From NCBI RefSeq assembly GCF_001806875.1, contig NZ_KV786211.1, positions 29,623 to 93,622 of the forward strand: 64,000 nucleotides of DNA, in the 5' to 3' direction. Position 1 is the first letter of the stretch, and the number at the start of each line of letters is the position of its first letter. The notes below the pieces were generated by a model, which was not told the origin of the DNA, did no database searches, and saw nothing but the letters and a program-made list of their open reading frames with translations. This document shows positions 26,182 through 35,331 of the stretch, one piece after another. A program made the position numbers and the translations under genes. This DNA comes from Corynebacterium sp. HMSC29G08 (GTDB taxonomy: Bacteria > Actinomycetota > Actinomycetes > Mycobacteriales > Mycobacteriaceae).

Positions 26182-26209
26182 CTCGAAGTTGTAGCCTCGA
26201 AGTTGTAGC
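26182..26209. repeat. 14-bp exact tandem duplication after the DUF4190 gene
   Basis: CTCGAAGTTGTAGC occurs at 26182-26195 and again at 26196-26209 in the intergenic region, about 74 bases after the stop codon. Confidence 0.95.
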
Positions 26210-26242
26210 CACGCGCGCATGCACGAAAGAGCTGGCCGTTAA

Positions 26243-26276
26243 GCAAAAAACCCGAGCAGTTGCTCGGGTTTTTTGC
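26243..26276. terminator. Strong bidirectional Rho-independent terminator between DUF4190 and sigA
   Basis: AAAAAACCCGAGCA (26245-26258), a GT loop and TGCTCGGGTTTTTT (26261-26274) make a GC-rich stem flanked by A and T runs on both sides, so it can stop transcripts from the DUF4190 gene and from sigA. The flanking GC/GC bases extend the symmetry to 26243-26276. Confidence 0.92.
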
Positions 26277-26317
26277 TATGTGCGAGAGTTTCCGCGTGGT
26301 GCAAGAGCATCCACGTG

Positions 26318-27826
26318 CTAATCCAAGTAGTCGCGCAGCACCTGGGAACGCGACGGGTGGCGCAGCTTCGACATCGTCTTGGACTCAATCTGGCGGATGC
26401 GCTCACGGGTGACGCCGTACACTTGGCCAATTTCGTCTAACGTGCGCGGCATGCCGTCGGTAAGACCGAAGCGCAGACGAACCACGCCGGCCTCACGCTC
26501 CGACAGGGTATGCAGCACGTCCTGCAGTTGATCCTGCAGCAGGGTGAAGGACACCGCGTCTACAGCGACCACTGCCTCGGAGTCCTCGATGAAGTCGCCG
26601 AGCTGGCTGTCACCCTCATCACCAATCGTCTGATCCAAGGAAATTGGCTCACGGGCGTACTGCTGGATCTCAAGGACTTTCTCCTCTGTAATATCCATTT
26701 CCTTCGCCAGCTCAAGCGGCGTCGGCTCACGGCCAAGATCTTGCAGCAGTTCACGCTGAATACGGCCAAGTTTGTTGATCACTTCGACCATGTGCACCGG
26801 AATACGAATGGTGCGGGCCTGGTCCGCCATGGCACGAGTAATGGCCTGGCGGATCCACCACGTGGCGTACGTGGAGAACTTGTAACCCTTGGAGTAGTCG
26901 AACTTCTCCACGGCACGAATCAGGCCCAAGTTGCCTTCCTGAATCAAGTCAAGGAACGCCATACCGCGGCCGGTGTAGCGCTTAGCAAGGGAGACAACCA
27001 GTCGAAGGTTCGCCTCAAGAAGGTGGTTCTTCGCCTTGCGTCCGTCACGCGCAACAGCACGCAGATCACGCTTCACGGTGGGGGTGAGCTTTGCTTCTGC
27101 ATCTCCCTCTTCCGCCGCACGCGTCATCTCATCCAAGCGGTACTGGGCGTAAAGACCCGCCTCAATGCGCTTCGCCAGAGACACCTCCTGCTCAGCGTCG
27201 AGCAGCGCGACCTTGCCAATCTGCTTGAGGTATGCGCGAACCGAGTCAGCGGAAGCAGTTAGCTGTGCGTCCTTGCGTGCCTGGCGCAAGGCAGCAGACT
27301 CCTCGATGTCCCAGACCGAGGCACCCGAGTCTCCTTCCTCGTCCTCTTCGTCCTCGTCTTCATCCTCATCGCGGTTGATATCGTCTTCGTCGACATCATC
27401 GTCTTCTACGTCGTCCTCATCAAGGTCGTCGTCAAAGTCATCCTCCTTATCTTCATCAAGAAGATCAGGATTGTAGTCAATGTCGCGGCCGTCGTCCTCA
27501 GCATCAACCTCGTCATTGTCAAGGGTCAGCTCGGCATCGGTCGACTCATTTGCCTCATCAGCCGCCGCCTTTACCGCCGCCTTACGCGTGGTTTTCTTCA
27601 CGGCTTTCCGGGCAGTCTTCTTCACGGTTTTCTTCGCCGTCTTCTTTACAGCCTTCTTGGCGGTTTTCTTCGCGGTCTTCTTGGCCGTCTTTTTCGCTGT
27701 CTTCTTGGCAGTTTTCCGGGCGGGCTTAGCTGCTGCCTCGCTAGTCGCGCTGTCAGAGTCGCCGCCGGAGGCAGTCACATCCGTGTCATTGACGGAATTA
27801 GTGCCCGAAGCTTTCCTGGCTACCAC
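26318..27826 (-). CDS. sigA: Principal RNA polymerase sigma factor SigA
   Basis: Housekeeping sigma-70 factor of 502 residues. The conserved core runs from region 1.2 ([16 protein letters not shown], about 194) through region 2 ([31 protein letters not shown]), region 3 and a region 4 helix-turn-helix ([18 protein letters not shown]) near the C-terminus. The first 185 residues are unusual in composition: about ten repeats of KTAKK/KAVKK (about 38-85) resembling histone-like tails, then a very acidic Asp/Glu stretch (about 108-170). The start is GTG at 27826 with AAAGGGC upstream. A strong terminator follows the stop. Confidence 0.96.
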   Translation of the reverse strand: MVARKASGTNSVNDTDVTASGGDSDSATSEAAAKPARKTAKKTAKKTAKKTAKKTAKKAVKKTAKKTVKKTARKAVKKTTRKAAVKAAADEANESTDAELTLDNDEVDAEDDGRDIDYNPDLLDEDKEDDFDDDLDEDDVEDDDVDEDDINRDEDEDEDEEDEEGDSGASVWDIEESAALRQARKDAQLTASADSVRAYLKQIGKVALLDAEQEVSLAKRIEAGLYAQYRLDEMTRAAEEGDAEAKLTPTVKRDLRAVARDGRKAKNHLLEANLRLVVSLAKRYTGRGMAFLDLIQEGNLGLIRAVEKFDYSKGYKFSTYATWWIRQAITRAMADQARTIRIPVHMVEVINKLGRIQRELLQDLGREPTPLELAKEMDITEEKVLEIQQYAREPISLDQTIGDEGDSQLGDFIEDSEAVVAVDAVSFTLLQDQLQDVLHTLSEREAGVVRLRFGLTDGMPRTLDEIGQVYGVTRERIRQIESKTMSKLRHPSRSQVLRDYLD

Positions 27827-27938
27827 GTACGCCCTTTCGCCTAGTGAACAAATACGGTCCCGCTATTCAGAACGCCCATAGTAACAGCGGACGAAAAATA
27901 ATATTCCATCGACCCGCCGCGTAGAGCATCAAATCATG

Positions 27939-28697
27939 TTATGGCTTGACGTGTTCGTACGCCGCCATCGCGGCGCCCACAATACCTGCACGGTTGCGAA
28001 GCTTCGCCGGAATCACCGGTACATCCACCGTTAGGCGCGGCACCCACTTGTCAGCCTTACGTGAAATGCCGCCGCCAACGATGAACGCGCTCGGATTGAA
28101 CAGGCGATCAAACTCATGTAGCACTGTATCCACGCGTTTTGCCCATTCCTTGAAGTTCAAGTCCTCGTTGTCTTTGACTGCGGAGGACGCGAGGTGCTCG
28201 GCCTCCACACCGTCGATAAGCAGATGGCCCAATTCGGTATTTGGAAACAGCTTGCCGTCGGCGAAAAAGGCCGAGCCGATGCCGGTGCCAAACGTAAGGA
28301 AGATAGCCCCACTTTGCTTGGCCTGCTCCTCGCCAAAAGCGACCTCAGCAAGGCCAGCCGCATCAGCGTCATTAAGAATGGAGATCTCACGCCCCGGCAA
28401 GTGCGTAGTCAAAAGGTCATGGCAATTAGTGCCAATCCATGCTTTATCGATATTGGCAGCAGTTACTGCGACCTGATTCTTGATCACACTGGGCAATGCA
28501 ACGCCCACAGGGCCATTCCACTCGAGCTGGCGAACTACCTTCGCAACCACTTCGCCAACGGCTTCTGGCGTGGCCGGTTTCGGGGTAGCAATTTTTACAC
28601 GCTCAGTTACGAACTCGCCCGTATCCAAATCAACAATTGCACCTTTGATACCGGAACCGCCGACGTCAATACCCACGCCTAAGTTGGAAGTTGTCAT
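27939..28697 (-). CDS. ppgK: Polyphosphate glucokinase
   Basis: ROK-family kinase that phosphorylates glucose with polyphosphate or ATP; in corynebacteria it supports growth on glucose made inside the cell or imported outside the PTS. The 252-residue protein has the phosphate-binding DVGGSGIKG (11-19), the catalytic Asp in LNDADAAG (about 108-115), TFGTGIGSA (135-143), ELGH (about 155-158) and VGGGIS near the C-terminus. The ATG at 28697 gives the family's usual N-terminus; the longer frame upstream is antisense to suhB. It is divergent from suhB and lies upstream of sigA on the same strand. Confidence 0.93.
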   Translation of the reverse strand: MTTSNLGVGIDVGGSGIKGAIVDLDTGEFVTERVKIATPKPATPEAVGEVVAKVVRQLEWNGPVGVALPSVIKNQVAVTAANIDKAWIGTNCHDLLTTHLPGREISILNDADAAGLAEVAFGEEQAKQSGAIFLTFGTGIGSAFFADGKLFPNTELGHLLIDGVEAEHLASSAVKDNEDLNFKEWAKRVDTVLHEFDRLFNPSAFIVGGGISRKADKWVPRLTVDVPVIPAKLRNRAGIVGAAMAAYEHVKP

Positions 28698-28740
28698 ACC
28701 GGCGAGTCTATCGCCACCACAGTTCCGCTTGCACCTCTGG

Positions 28741-28746
28741 CACGAT
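28741..28746 (+). promoter_or_regulatory. -10 element of a probable leaderless suhB transcript
   Basis: CACGAT (close to TANNAT) ends six bases before the ATG at 28753. There is no ribosome site between them. Confidence 0.35.
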
Positions 28747-28752
28747 GGGGCC

Positions 28753-29628
28753 ATGCCTGCTGAATCAACGCAACCGCAACCAACCAATACTCCAAGCCCC
28801 GAAGAGCTGAAAAACCTTTGTGTGCAGCTCGCTCGGGAGGCAGCCGCGTTAGTCGCCCACCAGCGTGACTTTCTGTCGCACCACGGCTCGATTGCACAGG
28901 TCACCTCAACCAAGTCCTCCGCAGTAGACCCAGTTACGGCAGTGGACAAGGCTTCCGAGGCGCAGATTGTGCGCCAGCTTCGACAGCTTCGGCCAGATGA
29001 TGGGATTGTTGGCGAGGAAGGAGCAAATGTTGCGGGTGTCACGGGTGTGAGTTGGGTCGTCGACCCTATCGACGGCACCGTGAACTTCCTCTACGGCCTT
29101 CCTGCCTATGCCGTGTCTGTGGGGGCGGCGATTGATGGGCAATTTGTTGCCGGATGTGTAGTTAACGTTGCCAACGGGGACTGCTACTTCGCCGCAGCCG
29201 GGGCAGGTGCCTGGGTTGAGCGTGATGGTGAAACGACGCAGCTTCGGGCGTCGCGTGCGGACGACATTGCGACCTCGCTTGTAGCAACCGGTTTTGCCTA
29301 CAACTCCGCGTGGCGTGCAAAGCAGGCGGCATTGTTGCAGCGGATCTTGCCTCGTGTGCGCGACATCCGCCGATTCGGTTCCGCCGCCCTGGACCTGTGC
29401 CACCTTGCAGAGGGAAGGGTGGATGCTTATTACGAGCACGGCACGCACCCATGGGACTACGCTGCAGGGGCTGTAATTGCGGCTGAAGCAGGAGCGAAAA
29501 TCCTGCATCCCGGCCTGGAAGATCGGGGGGTGGTTGGGGCGCCGGTGATCGCCGCTGCGCCGCGCTTGTGGGATTGCTTTGTTGACCTCCTGAAATCCAG
29601 CGATGCTACACAACCAATGGAGGGGTAA
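28753..29628 (+). CDS. suhB: Inositol monophosphatase family protein
   Basis: Magnesium-dependent phosphatase of 291 residues. The metal ligands are in VGEE (86-89) and DPIDGT (104-109), with the last Asp in HPWDYAAG near 235, the three-motif signature of inositol monophosphatases. It probably makes myo-inositol from inositol phosphate, which feeds phosphatidylinositol and mycothiol synthesis, or acts on a related sugar phosphate. The ATG at 28753 follows a -10-like box at six bases, so the message may be leaderless. The final residues overlap a perfect hairpin at the stop codon. Divergent from ppgK. Confidence 0.88.
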   Translation: MPAESTQPQPTNTPSPEELKNLCVQLAREAAALVAHQRDFLSHHGSIAQVTSTKSSAVDPVTAVDKASEAQIVRQLRQLRPDDGIVGEEGANVAGVTGVSWVVDPIDGTVNFLYGLPAYAVSVGAAIDGQFVAGCVVNVANGDCYFAAAGAGAWVERDGETTQLRASRADDIATSLVATGFAYNSAWRAKQAALLQRILPRVRDIRRFGSAALDLCHLAEGRVDAYYEHGTHPWDYAAGAVIAAEAGAKILHPGLEDRGVVGAPVIAAAPRLWDCFVDLLKSSDATQPMEG

Positions 29629-29649
29629 TAAACTGCCTCTGTTACCCCT
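29621..29649 (+). terminator. Hairpin containing the suhB stop codon
   Basis: AGGGGTAA (29621-29628) and TTACCCCT (29642-29649) pair perfectly over a 13-base loop, followed by ATTTACC. The suhB stop TAA (29626-29628) is part of the left arm. Confidence 0.6.
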
Positions 29650-29676
29650 ATTTACCAGCTTTGATGACAGAAATGC

Positions 29677-29704
29677 TTGTGTGTTTTAGTATTCCGCTGA
29701 TACT
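29677..29704 (+). promoter_or_regulatory. Candidate promoter of the DUF4193 gene
   Basis: TTGTGT (29677-29682) and GATACT (29699-29704) are separated by 16 bases, a reasonable -35/-10 pair. The leader is about 45 bases and ends in TGGAGGAA before the ATG. Confidence 0.45.
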
Positions 29705-29755
29705 GGGCGCTTTTCAAGGCCCGTAAACACGTAACACAGCTGGAGGAATCACACC

Positions 29756-30049
29756 ATGGCTACCGACTACGATGCGCCGCGCCGACGGATGGACGACGAC
29801 ATCGAGACCGACTCTCTTGAAGGCCTGAAAGCCGCGGAAGTTGCTGGCAGCAGCATGGATGATGACGGTGAAATCGTCGAAGCGTTTGAACTTCCCGCCC
29901 AGGAGATTTCCGGTGAAGAGCTCAACGTTGAGGTGAAGCCGCGTCAGGATGACGAGTTCACGTGCTCGTCCTGCTTCTTGGTGCAAAAACGCAAGCGCCT
30001 TGCATACGAGGAGCCGAACGGCGCGATGATCTGCTTGGACTGCGAGTAG
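29756..30049 (+). CDS. DUF4193 domain-containing protein
   Basis: A 97-residue, strongly acidic protein with a C-terminal zinc-ribbon-like pair, TCSSCFLV and CLDC (about 72-96). This is the pattern of actinobacterial DUF4193 proteins, which are small and widely conserved but uncharacterised. The start ATG at 29756 has TGGAGGA upstream. The last coding bases and the TAG stop form the first copy of an imperfect 16-bp tandem repeat. The acidic body with a metal site resembles small transcription-associated proteins, but that is speculation. Confidence 0.85.
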   Translation: MATDYDAPRRRMDDDIETDSLEGLKAAEVAGSSMDDDGEIVEAFELPAQEISGEELNVEVKPRQDDEFTCSSCFLVQKRKRLAYEEPNGAMICLDCE

Positions 30050-30069
30050 AACTGACTGCGAGCAATACT
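30038..30069. repeat. 16-bp imperfect tandem repeat containing the DUF4193 stop
   Basis: GACTGCGAGTAGAACT (30038-30053) and GACTGCGAGCAATACT (30054-30069) are adjacent and match at 13 of 16 positions. The first copy contains the TAG stop at 30047-30049. Confidence 0.8.
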
Positions 30070-30080
30070 CGATCTGGCCG

Positions 30081-30593
30081 TTAGGGTTGGGCGGCCGCTG
30101 CCTGCTCGGGCAGGAACGTTTCTAACACTCGCTCGGGGTTGCGGGTGGCAATCATCCAGTACGGGGTGGGATCTTCCGGATCGTCGAGCACGAGTAGGAC
30201 GTGCTCCGGAACCCAGGTATGGGATACCAGGAACGCAGCAGGGTCAAGTTGACGGCCAAGTGCGTTCTGGCGGGCGGATGCCGGCACTACGGTTGAGCGT
30301 GTCACTACGTTAGATGGCAGGTTTGCGTCTTCGACGATGAGCCAGCGTGTGCCATCTGCGTCCATTTCAACTTGAACCACAGTCTTGGACAGCCAAACGA
30401 GGAACCAAATCACCATCGCCCCGATGAGGATCAACGGGAGGAGGAACCACCAGATATTGCGGTTGAGTCCAAATTGGCCCGCCAGCAGCAGCGTCAACCC
30501 TAAGCCGGTGGCCCACCAGTACCAGGGGACCCACTGGCGCTCCGTGTAGAGCACTTGCGGGGAAGCATTCGGGGAAACGTTGTTGTCGGTCAC
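30081..30593 (-). CDS. DUF3093 family membrane protein
   Basis: A 170-residue protein with two hydrophobic helices near the N-terminus (about 23-70, starting [13 protein letters not shown]) and a soluble C-terminal part with the conserved [22 protein letters not shown] segment (about 103-120). This is the DUF3093 family, usually encoded next to dut in actinobacteria, as here. The start is GTG at 30593, 28 bases from the dut start on the other strand. Function is unknown. It converges with the DUF4193 gene. Confidence 0.85.
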   Translation of the reverse strand: MTDNNVSPNASPQVLYTERQWVPWYWWATGLGLTLLLAGQFGLNRNIWWFLLPLILIGAMVIWFLVWLSKTVVQVEMDADGTRWLIVEDANLPSNVVTRSTVVPASARQNALGRQLDPAAFLVSHTWVPEHVLLVLDDPEDPTPYWMIATRNPERVLETFLPEQAAAAQP

Positions 30594-30607
30594 CCATCAA
30601 ACCTTAG

Positions 30608-30613
30608 TAGGGT
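30608..30613 (+). promoter_or_regulatory. -10 element of a probable leaderless dut transcript
   Basis: TAGGGT fits TANNNT and ends seven bases before the dut GTG at 30621; no separate ribosome site fits. Confidence 0.5.
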
Positions 30614-30620
30614 TGGCGGG

Positions 30621-31082
30621 GTGAGCGAATTAGTACTAACTGACCTTCCCCCCTTGCGCGTGAAGCGCCTCGATCCTGACATCCCGATGCCGTTTCGTGC
30701 GCATGCTGGTGATGCAGGCGCAGATCTCCACTCCGCTGAAGACATTACGTTGCAGCCGGGGCAGCGTGCGCTGGTTTCCACGGGCATTGCTGTTGCCTTG
30801 CCGATGGGCACTGTTGGATTGATCCACCCACGTTCCGGACTTGCGGCAAAGCAGGGCCTGACCATTGTGAATGCTCCTGGCACTGTGGATGCGCAGTACC
30901 GTGGTGAGTTGAAGGTGTGCTTGCTAAACACGGATACAACCACCCCGATTGAGATCACCCGCGGTATGCGCATTGCCCAGTTGGTGGTGCAGAAAGTGGA
31001 GCTGGTTGATTTTATTGAAGTGGATGAGTTGGATGACACGGACCGTGGTGAAGGCGGTTACGGTTCTACTGGCACCTACTAA
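30621..31082 (+). CDS. dut: Deoxyuridine 5'-triphosphate nucleotidohydrolase (dUTPase)
   Basis: Trimeric dUTPase that hydrolyses dUTP to dUMP, keeping uracil out of DNA and supplying thymidylate synthesis. The 153-residue chain has all five motifs: AGDAGADL (29-36), HPRSGLA (69-75), [10 protein letters not shown] (87-96), RGMRIAQLV (about 115-123) and the C-terminal [10 protein letters not shown] (about 142-151) that closes over the triphosphate. GTG at 30621 is chosen because a TAGGGT box lies seven bases upstream. Divergent from DUF3093, followed by the DUF3710 gene after 94 bases. Confidence 0.96.
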   Translation: MSELVLTDLPPLRVKRLDPDIPMPFRAHAGDAGADLHSAEDITLQPGQRALVSTGIAVALPMGTVGLIHPRSGLAAKQGLTIVNAPGTVDAQYRGELKVCLLNTDTTTPIEITRGMRIAQLVVQKVELVDFIEVDELDDTDRGEGGYGSTGTY

Positions 31083-31176
31083 GGTCAGCTGAGAAGCAAA
31101 GAATAAGAAACCCTTGTACAAGGCGCCTAGGGACACCTACGTCACAGTCACAACACGTTAAGGAGCATGAAGAACC

Positions 31177-32088
31177 ATGGCATTTTGGCCGTTCGGTAAG
31201 AAAAAGAAGGAAGAGCAAGAGCCAAAGGCAGCGCAGTCGGTTACGGAGACCGCGCCTGAAGAGGTTGCTGTAGCAACCTCTGAAGACACAAACGCTTCGG
31301 CAGTGGCACCTGATCCGGAAGCCGAGTCTTCACCGGCTGCTGCCGGTACCGTGATTGCTCAGGCTCCTGGTACCACCAAGATTGAAAACTACGATCCAGT
31401 CGGTGGCTCCACCGGTCCGTTCGACGGTGATTCAGTTGAGATTGAAGATTTTGACTTCACTGATTTCTCAGATGTGACGCTGAACTTAGGATCTGTTCGC
31501 ATTCCGTTGCCGAAGGGCTCCCAGGTCCAGGTGGAAATGGGCGAGCAGGGCCCGAAGATGGTCCACATTGTTACTGAATTCGGGCGTCTCACCCCGGTTG
31601 CGTTTGCCGCCCCGCGTACCGGTGGCCTCTGGGAGGAATCCTCCGATGACATCGGCGAGGGTATGCGTTCTGAAGGTATGCCCATGAACTTTGAGGAGGG
31701 CCCGTGGGGGCGTGAGGTTGTTGGTAAGGGCACCAATGGTGTCGTCCGCATTATTGGTGTGGAGGGCCCACGTTGGCTCTACCGCGTAACGCTTGCGGCG
31801 CCGAATGGGCGCGAGGAGCAACTTGCTCAGCTTGGCCGTGAGGTTGTTGCTCGTTCCTTTATCTACCGTGGCCAGGACGCGATCCTTTCTGGCAACTCGC
31901 TTCCTGTGACCTTGCCACAGCAGCTGGCAGCCCAGGTGCAGCAGGCTGTTGAAGCGCGTGCTGCTCAGGCTCAGGGCCAGACTGCGGGTGCGTCGGGGCA
32001 AGCCCCAACCACCCCGAACCCGAATGCTTTGTCGGATGCGCTGCGCCAGATTCTGGAGCAGAGCGAAGCAAGCCGTAAGAACGACTAG
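31177..32088 (+). CDS. DUF3710 domain-containing protein
   Basis: A 303-residue soluble protein starting with MAFWPFGKKKKEE, a low-complexity Ala/Glu/Pro segment (to about 66), a central conserved domain (about 70-245, with GPWGREV and GVEGPRWLYR), and a Gln/Ala-rich tail. The central domain is DUF3710, a family usually located just after dut in actinobacteria. ATG at 31177 has TAAGGAG upstream at a slightly long distance. Its TAG stop shares one base with the GTG of the downstream methyltransferase gene, so the two are coupled. Function is unknown. Confidence 0.85.
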   Translation: MAFWPFGKKKKEEQEPKAAQSVTETAPEEVAVATSEDTNASAVAPDPEAESSPAAAGTVIAQAPGTTKIENYDPVGGSTGPFDGDSVEIEDFDFTDFSDVTLNLGSVRIPLPKGSQVQVEMGEQGPKMVHIVTEFGRLTPVAFAAPRTGGLWEESSDDIGEGMRSEGMPMNFEEGPWGREVVGKGTNGVVRIIGVEGPRWLYRVTLAAPNGREEQLAQLGREVVARSFIYRGQDAILSGNSLPVTLPQQLAAQVQQAVEARAAQAQGQTAGASGQAPTTPNPNALSDALRQILEQSEASRKND

Positions 32089-33299
32089 TGGTGGTTGAAG
32101 CTCCACGTGTCACCGTCACAGTGACACGTATGGCCCATGGTGGCGAGGGCATTGCCCAGCTTGACGACGGTCGCGTGGTCTTCATCGCCGGCGCCATCCC
32201 CGGCGACACCGTTGACGCTCGTATTACGAAGTCCAAGAAGCGGTGGGCGCGTGCCCAACTGCTGGAGGTACGTACGCCGTCTGAGCTGCGTGTGGCGCAC
32301 ACGTGTCCGGCGTCCGCTGCTGGGGCCGGATGTTGCGATTTCAGCCACATTGCCGCAGATGCGCAGCTTGGTCTGAAACTGGAGATCTTGCGTGGTCAGC
32401 TGCGTGCTCTCGCACAGGCAGAAAACACCCAAGATTTGGGGATCGAAGCAGTAAGCCTTCCGCCGTCGACACAGTGGCGTACCCGCGTGCGTTTGGGCGT
32501 GGATGGACAGGGCCGCGCCGGGATGCGCAAGGCGCGTTCGACAGAAGTTGTCACCTCCGCTACGTGTACGCAGCCAGTTGCCGGGCTGATGGATTCGTTG
32601 CCACGTTTTACCCCGGGCAGCGAGGTTGTCGCCGTTATGGATAGCGATGGCGCGCGTCATATTGTGCAGACCACTCGCGCTAAGCGGGGCACGAGAGTAG
32701 AACACTTCGACACCGTAGTTGAGGGCTCTGGTGAGGTCACGCAGCGCATCGAAGCGGGCTATGGCTCTTCGACCTTTCATTTTCCTGCAACCGCCTTCTG
32801 GCAAGCACACACCGCAGCACCCAACGCGTACGCAAACGTTATTGAGCAGTGGGGCAGCGGCACCTACGCCTCGGACGTGGCATGGGATCTCTATGGCGGT
32901 GTTGGCGCGTTTGTGCCTGCCATCCAGGCGGCGACTGGCGGCGCACGCGTCATTTCGGTGGATTACTCGCGGGCAGCTACATCGCGCATGCAGCCGGCAC
33001 TGGACGGCATTGATGTGCGGGTTGTGGCTGAGAGGGTTGAGCGTGGCGTCGATACGCTTGAAGCCCCAGGTCTAGTAGTGCTTGACCCGCCGCGAACCGG
33101 CGCGGGCGCACAGGTAGTGGCTGCGATTGCGGCGAAATCTCCGGAGCGGGTCATCCACATTGGGTGCGACCCGGCGACGTTTGCTCGTGACGTTGCAGCG
33201 TGGCGCGAGGGTGGCTACGAAGTCAAGCGGCTCGGCTTGATCGACGCGTTTCCTAATACACACCACTTTGAAACGATCGCGGTACTTGAACCGCGCTAA
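32088..33299 (+). CDS. TRAM-domain RNA (uracil-5-)-methyltransferase, TrmA/RlmD family
   Basis: SAM-dependent enzyme of 403 residues likely to make 5-methyluridine in tRNA or rRNA. It has an N-terminal TRAM RNA-binding domain (about 5-60, GGEGIAQLDDGRVVFIAGAIPGD split over two strands), a Cys-rich segment (HTCPASAAGAGCCDFSH, about 65-81) like the iron-sulfur site of RlmD, a Rossmann domain (DLYGGVGAF) and the catalytic cysteine in GCDPATFARD (about 359-368). LDPPRTGAG provides the NPP-like loop. GTG at 32088 overlaps the previous stop by one base. Whether the target is tRNA U54 or 23S rRNA cannot be told. Confidence 0.85.
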   Translation: MVVEAPRVTVTVTRMAHGGEGIAQLDDGRVVFIAGAIPGDTVDARITKSKKRWARAQLLEVRTPSELRVAHTCPASAAGAGCCDFSHIAADAQLGLKLEILRGQLRALAQAENTQDLGIEAVSLPPSTQWRTRVRLGVDGQGRAGMRKARSTEVVTSATCTQPVAGLMDSLPRFTPGSEVVAVMDSDGARHIVQTTRAKRGTRVEHFDTVVEGSGEVTQRIEAGYGSSTFHFPATAFWQAHTAAPNAYANVIEQWGSGTYASDVAWDLYGGVGAFVPAIQAATGGARVISVDYSRAATSRMQPALDGIDVRVVAERVERGVDTLEAPGLVVLDPPRTGAGAQVVAAIAAKSPERVIHIGCDPATFARDVAAWREGGYEVKRLGLIDAFPNTHHFETIAVLEPR

Positions 33300-33309
33300 G
33301 CCTCAACTG

Positions 33310-33338
33310 TTCATCGCCGTTGCCGCCGCGTGTAAGAT
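33310..33338 (+). promoter_or_regulatory. Candidate dxs promoter
   Basis: TAAGAT (33333-33338), preceded by TG for an extended -10, fits TANNNT; TTCATC (33310-33315) is 17 bases upstream. The leader of about 35 bases contains ATAGGAGTG before the GTG start. Confidence 0.55.
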
Positions 33339-33377
33339 TGCGGAGAAGTTAGTAACCGATAGGAGTGCACATCAACC

Positions 33378-35306
33378 GTGAGACTGCTCGAGACAATCAC
33401 TTCACCGGCAGACCTGAACGGGTTGTCGCAGGAAGAGTTGAGCCAGCTCGCGGATGAGATTCGCCAACTGCTCATTGAAAAGGTGTCCGCTACCGGCGGT
33501 CACCTGGGTCCAAACTTGGGCGTGGTGGAGCTGACGATCGCGTTGCATCGAGTGTTCAACTCGCCGAAGGACCCGTTCATTTTTGACACGTCGCACCAGT
33601 CCTATGTGCACAAGATCCTGACCGGGCGCGCCGGACAGTTTGATACATTGCGCCAGCGTGGAGGCCTGTCCGGCTACACATCACGCGCGGAATCCGAACA
33701 TGACTGGACTGAGTCTTCCCACGCGTCTGCATCCCTGTCGTATGCGGATGGGCTAGCGAAGGCAAAGCAGCTGCGCGGTGAAGAGGATGATCACGTGATC
33801 GCCGTAGTGGGGGACGGTGCGTTGACTGGCGGCATGTGCTGGGAGGCGCTGAACAATATTGCGGAAGGGGACCGCAATGTGGTCATCATTGTCAATGACA
33901 ATGGGCGTTCCTATTCACCAACCATCGGTGGTTTTGCGGCGAACTTGGCGCGGCTGCGCGATCATTTTGCGCAGATCCGGATCCAGCCGGGCTATGACGA
34001 GGTGATGGAGTCCGGCAAAAAGACGCTGAAGTCCATGGGCTGGGTGGGCGAGCGGACGTTTGGTGCGCTGCAGGCCCTGAAAGCTGGTGTGAAGCACCAG
34101 GTGGTGCCTACGGAGATGTTCTCTGAGCTGGGCATGAAATACGTCGGTCCTGTTGATGGACATGATCTGAAGTCGTTGCTGAACGTCTTGAATTACGCAA
34201 AGACCTATCGTGGCCCGCTGATTATCCACGTGCTGACGGAAAAAGGGCATGGTTTTGCCCCTGCTGTGAACAACGTGGCAGACCAGATGCACTCCACGGG
34301 TGTGATTGACCCGGTGACGGGTAAGTCGCTATCCAAGTCGGCTCCCGGCTGGACGTCGGTGTTTACCCAGGAGTTGTTGAAGGCGGGCCGTGAGCGTGAT
34401 GACATCGTCGCCATCACTGCAGCGATGGCGGGACCGACAGGTCTTGCGCCGTTTGCAGAAGAGTTTCCAGACCGCTTCTTTGACGTAGGTATTGCGGAGC
34501 AACATGCTGTGGCGTCTGCTGCTGGTCTTGCACTTGGCGGCATGCACCCTGTGGTTGCGGTGTACTCCACGTTCCTCAACAGGGCATTTGATCAGTTGCT
34601 TATGGACGTTGCGTTGCTCAACCAACCCGTCACCCTGGTCCTAGACCGCGCGGGTGTAACGGGCACTGACGGCGCGAGCCACAATGGCGTTTGGGATATG
34701 GCGTTAACCTCGATTGTGCCTGGCATCCGGATTGCCGCGCCGCGCGACCCGGAGCGTCTGCGCGAAACCTTCCGCGAGGCAATCGCAGTGGAAGACGGCC
34801 CAACGCTTGTGCGCTTCCCGAAAGGTACGGTGGCAGACAACATTGATGCCGTTGAGCGTCTGGATAGCGGCGTCGATGTCTTGCATGTACCCGTAGGCGA
34901 GGCAGATGAAGACAGCGACGACAACGTGGACATACTGCTGGTAGCTGTTGGCACGTTTGCGGAGTACGCCATGCAGGTTGCTGCAGATGTCGCCGCTGAG
35001 GGGATTCGTGTCACCGTCATAGATCCGCGCTGGGTTATCCCTGTTTCACCTGACATCGTTGCTATGGCCGTGGATCATGACATGGTGGTTGTCTATGAGG
35101 ACGGCATTGTGCGGGGAGGCGTGGGCTCTGCCATTGGGGAAGCCTTGGCCGCGGCATCGGTGTCCACACCAGTGCGCCATTTGGCTTTCCCGGATATTTT
35201 CCCAGAGCATGCTTCACGTGCTGAGCTCTTGGCACAGTACGGGTTGGATGCGGTTTCCGCAGCACAGCAGCTGCGTGACTGGGTGGAGGAACTTCAGGAT
35301 CTCTAA
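33378..35306 (+). CDS. dxs: 1-deoxy-D-xylulose-5-phosphate synthase
   Basis: First enzyme of the MEP isoprenoid pathway: condenses pyruvate and glyceraldehyde 3-phosphate with thiamine diphosphate and Mg. The 642-residue length is typical. The TPP motif runs from GDGALTGG (145-152) to NDN (about 174-176); the GHLGPNLG histidine (about 41-48) and the pyrimidine-domain segment [10 protein letters not shown] (about 366-375) are present, and the transketolase C-terminal domain follows. GTG at 33378 has ATAGGAG upstream. It supplies precursors for menaquinone, carotenoid and decaprenyl-phosphate used in arabinogalactan synthesis. Convergent with rnd. Confidence 0.97.
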   Translation: MRLLETITSPADLNGLSQEELSQLADEIRQLLIEKVSATGGHLGPNLGVVELTIALHRVFNSPKDPFIFDTSHQSYVHKILTGRAGQFDTLRQRGGLSGYTSRAESEHDWTESSHASASLSYADGLAKAKQLRGEEDDHVIAVVGDGALTGGMCWEALNNIAEGDRNVVIIVNDNGRSYSPTIGGFAANLARLRDHFAQIRIQPGYDEVMESGKKTLKSMGWVGERTFGALQALKAGVKHQVVPTEMFSELGMKYVGPVDGHDLKSLLNVLNYAKTYRGPLIIHVLTEKGHGFAPAVNNVADQMHSTGVIDPVTGKSLSKSAPGWTSVFTQELLKAGRERDDIVAITAAMAGPTGLAPFAEEFPDRFFDVGIAEQHAVASAAGLALGGMHPVVAVYSTFLNRAFDQLLMDVALLNQPVTLVLDRAGVTGTDGASHNGVWDMALTSIVPGIRIAAPRDPERLRETFREAIAVEDGPTLVRFPKGTVADNIDAVERLDSGVDVLHVPVGEADEDSDDNVDILLVAVGTFAEYAMQVAADVAAEGIRVTVIDPRWVIPVSPDIVAMAVDHDMVVVYEDGIVRGGVGSAIGEALAAASVSTPVRHLAFPDIFPEHASRAELLAQYGLDAVSAAQQLRDWVEELQDL

Positions 35307-35331
35307 ACCTGGATCACAGTGCGCTGCACCC

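Noticed and set aside
26182..26209. Direct repeats as a possible CRISPR remnant
   Set aside because: The units are adjacent without spacers, only 14 bp long and occur twice; no cas genes are in the window.
28698..29078. N-terminal extension of ppgK by 127 codons
   Set aside because: The extension is antisense to suhB and the protein has the standard family start at 28697.
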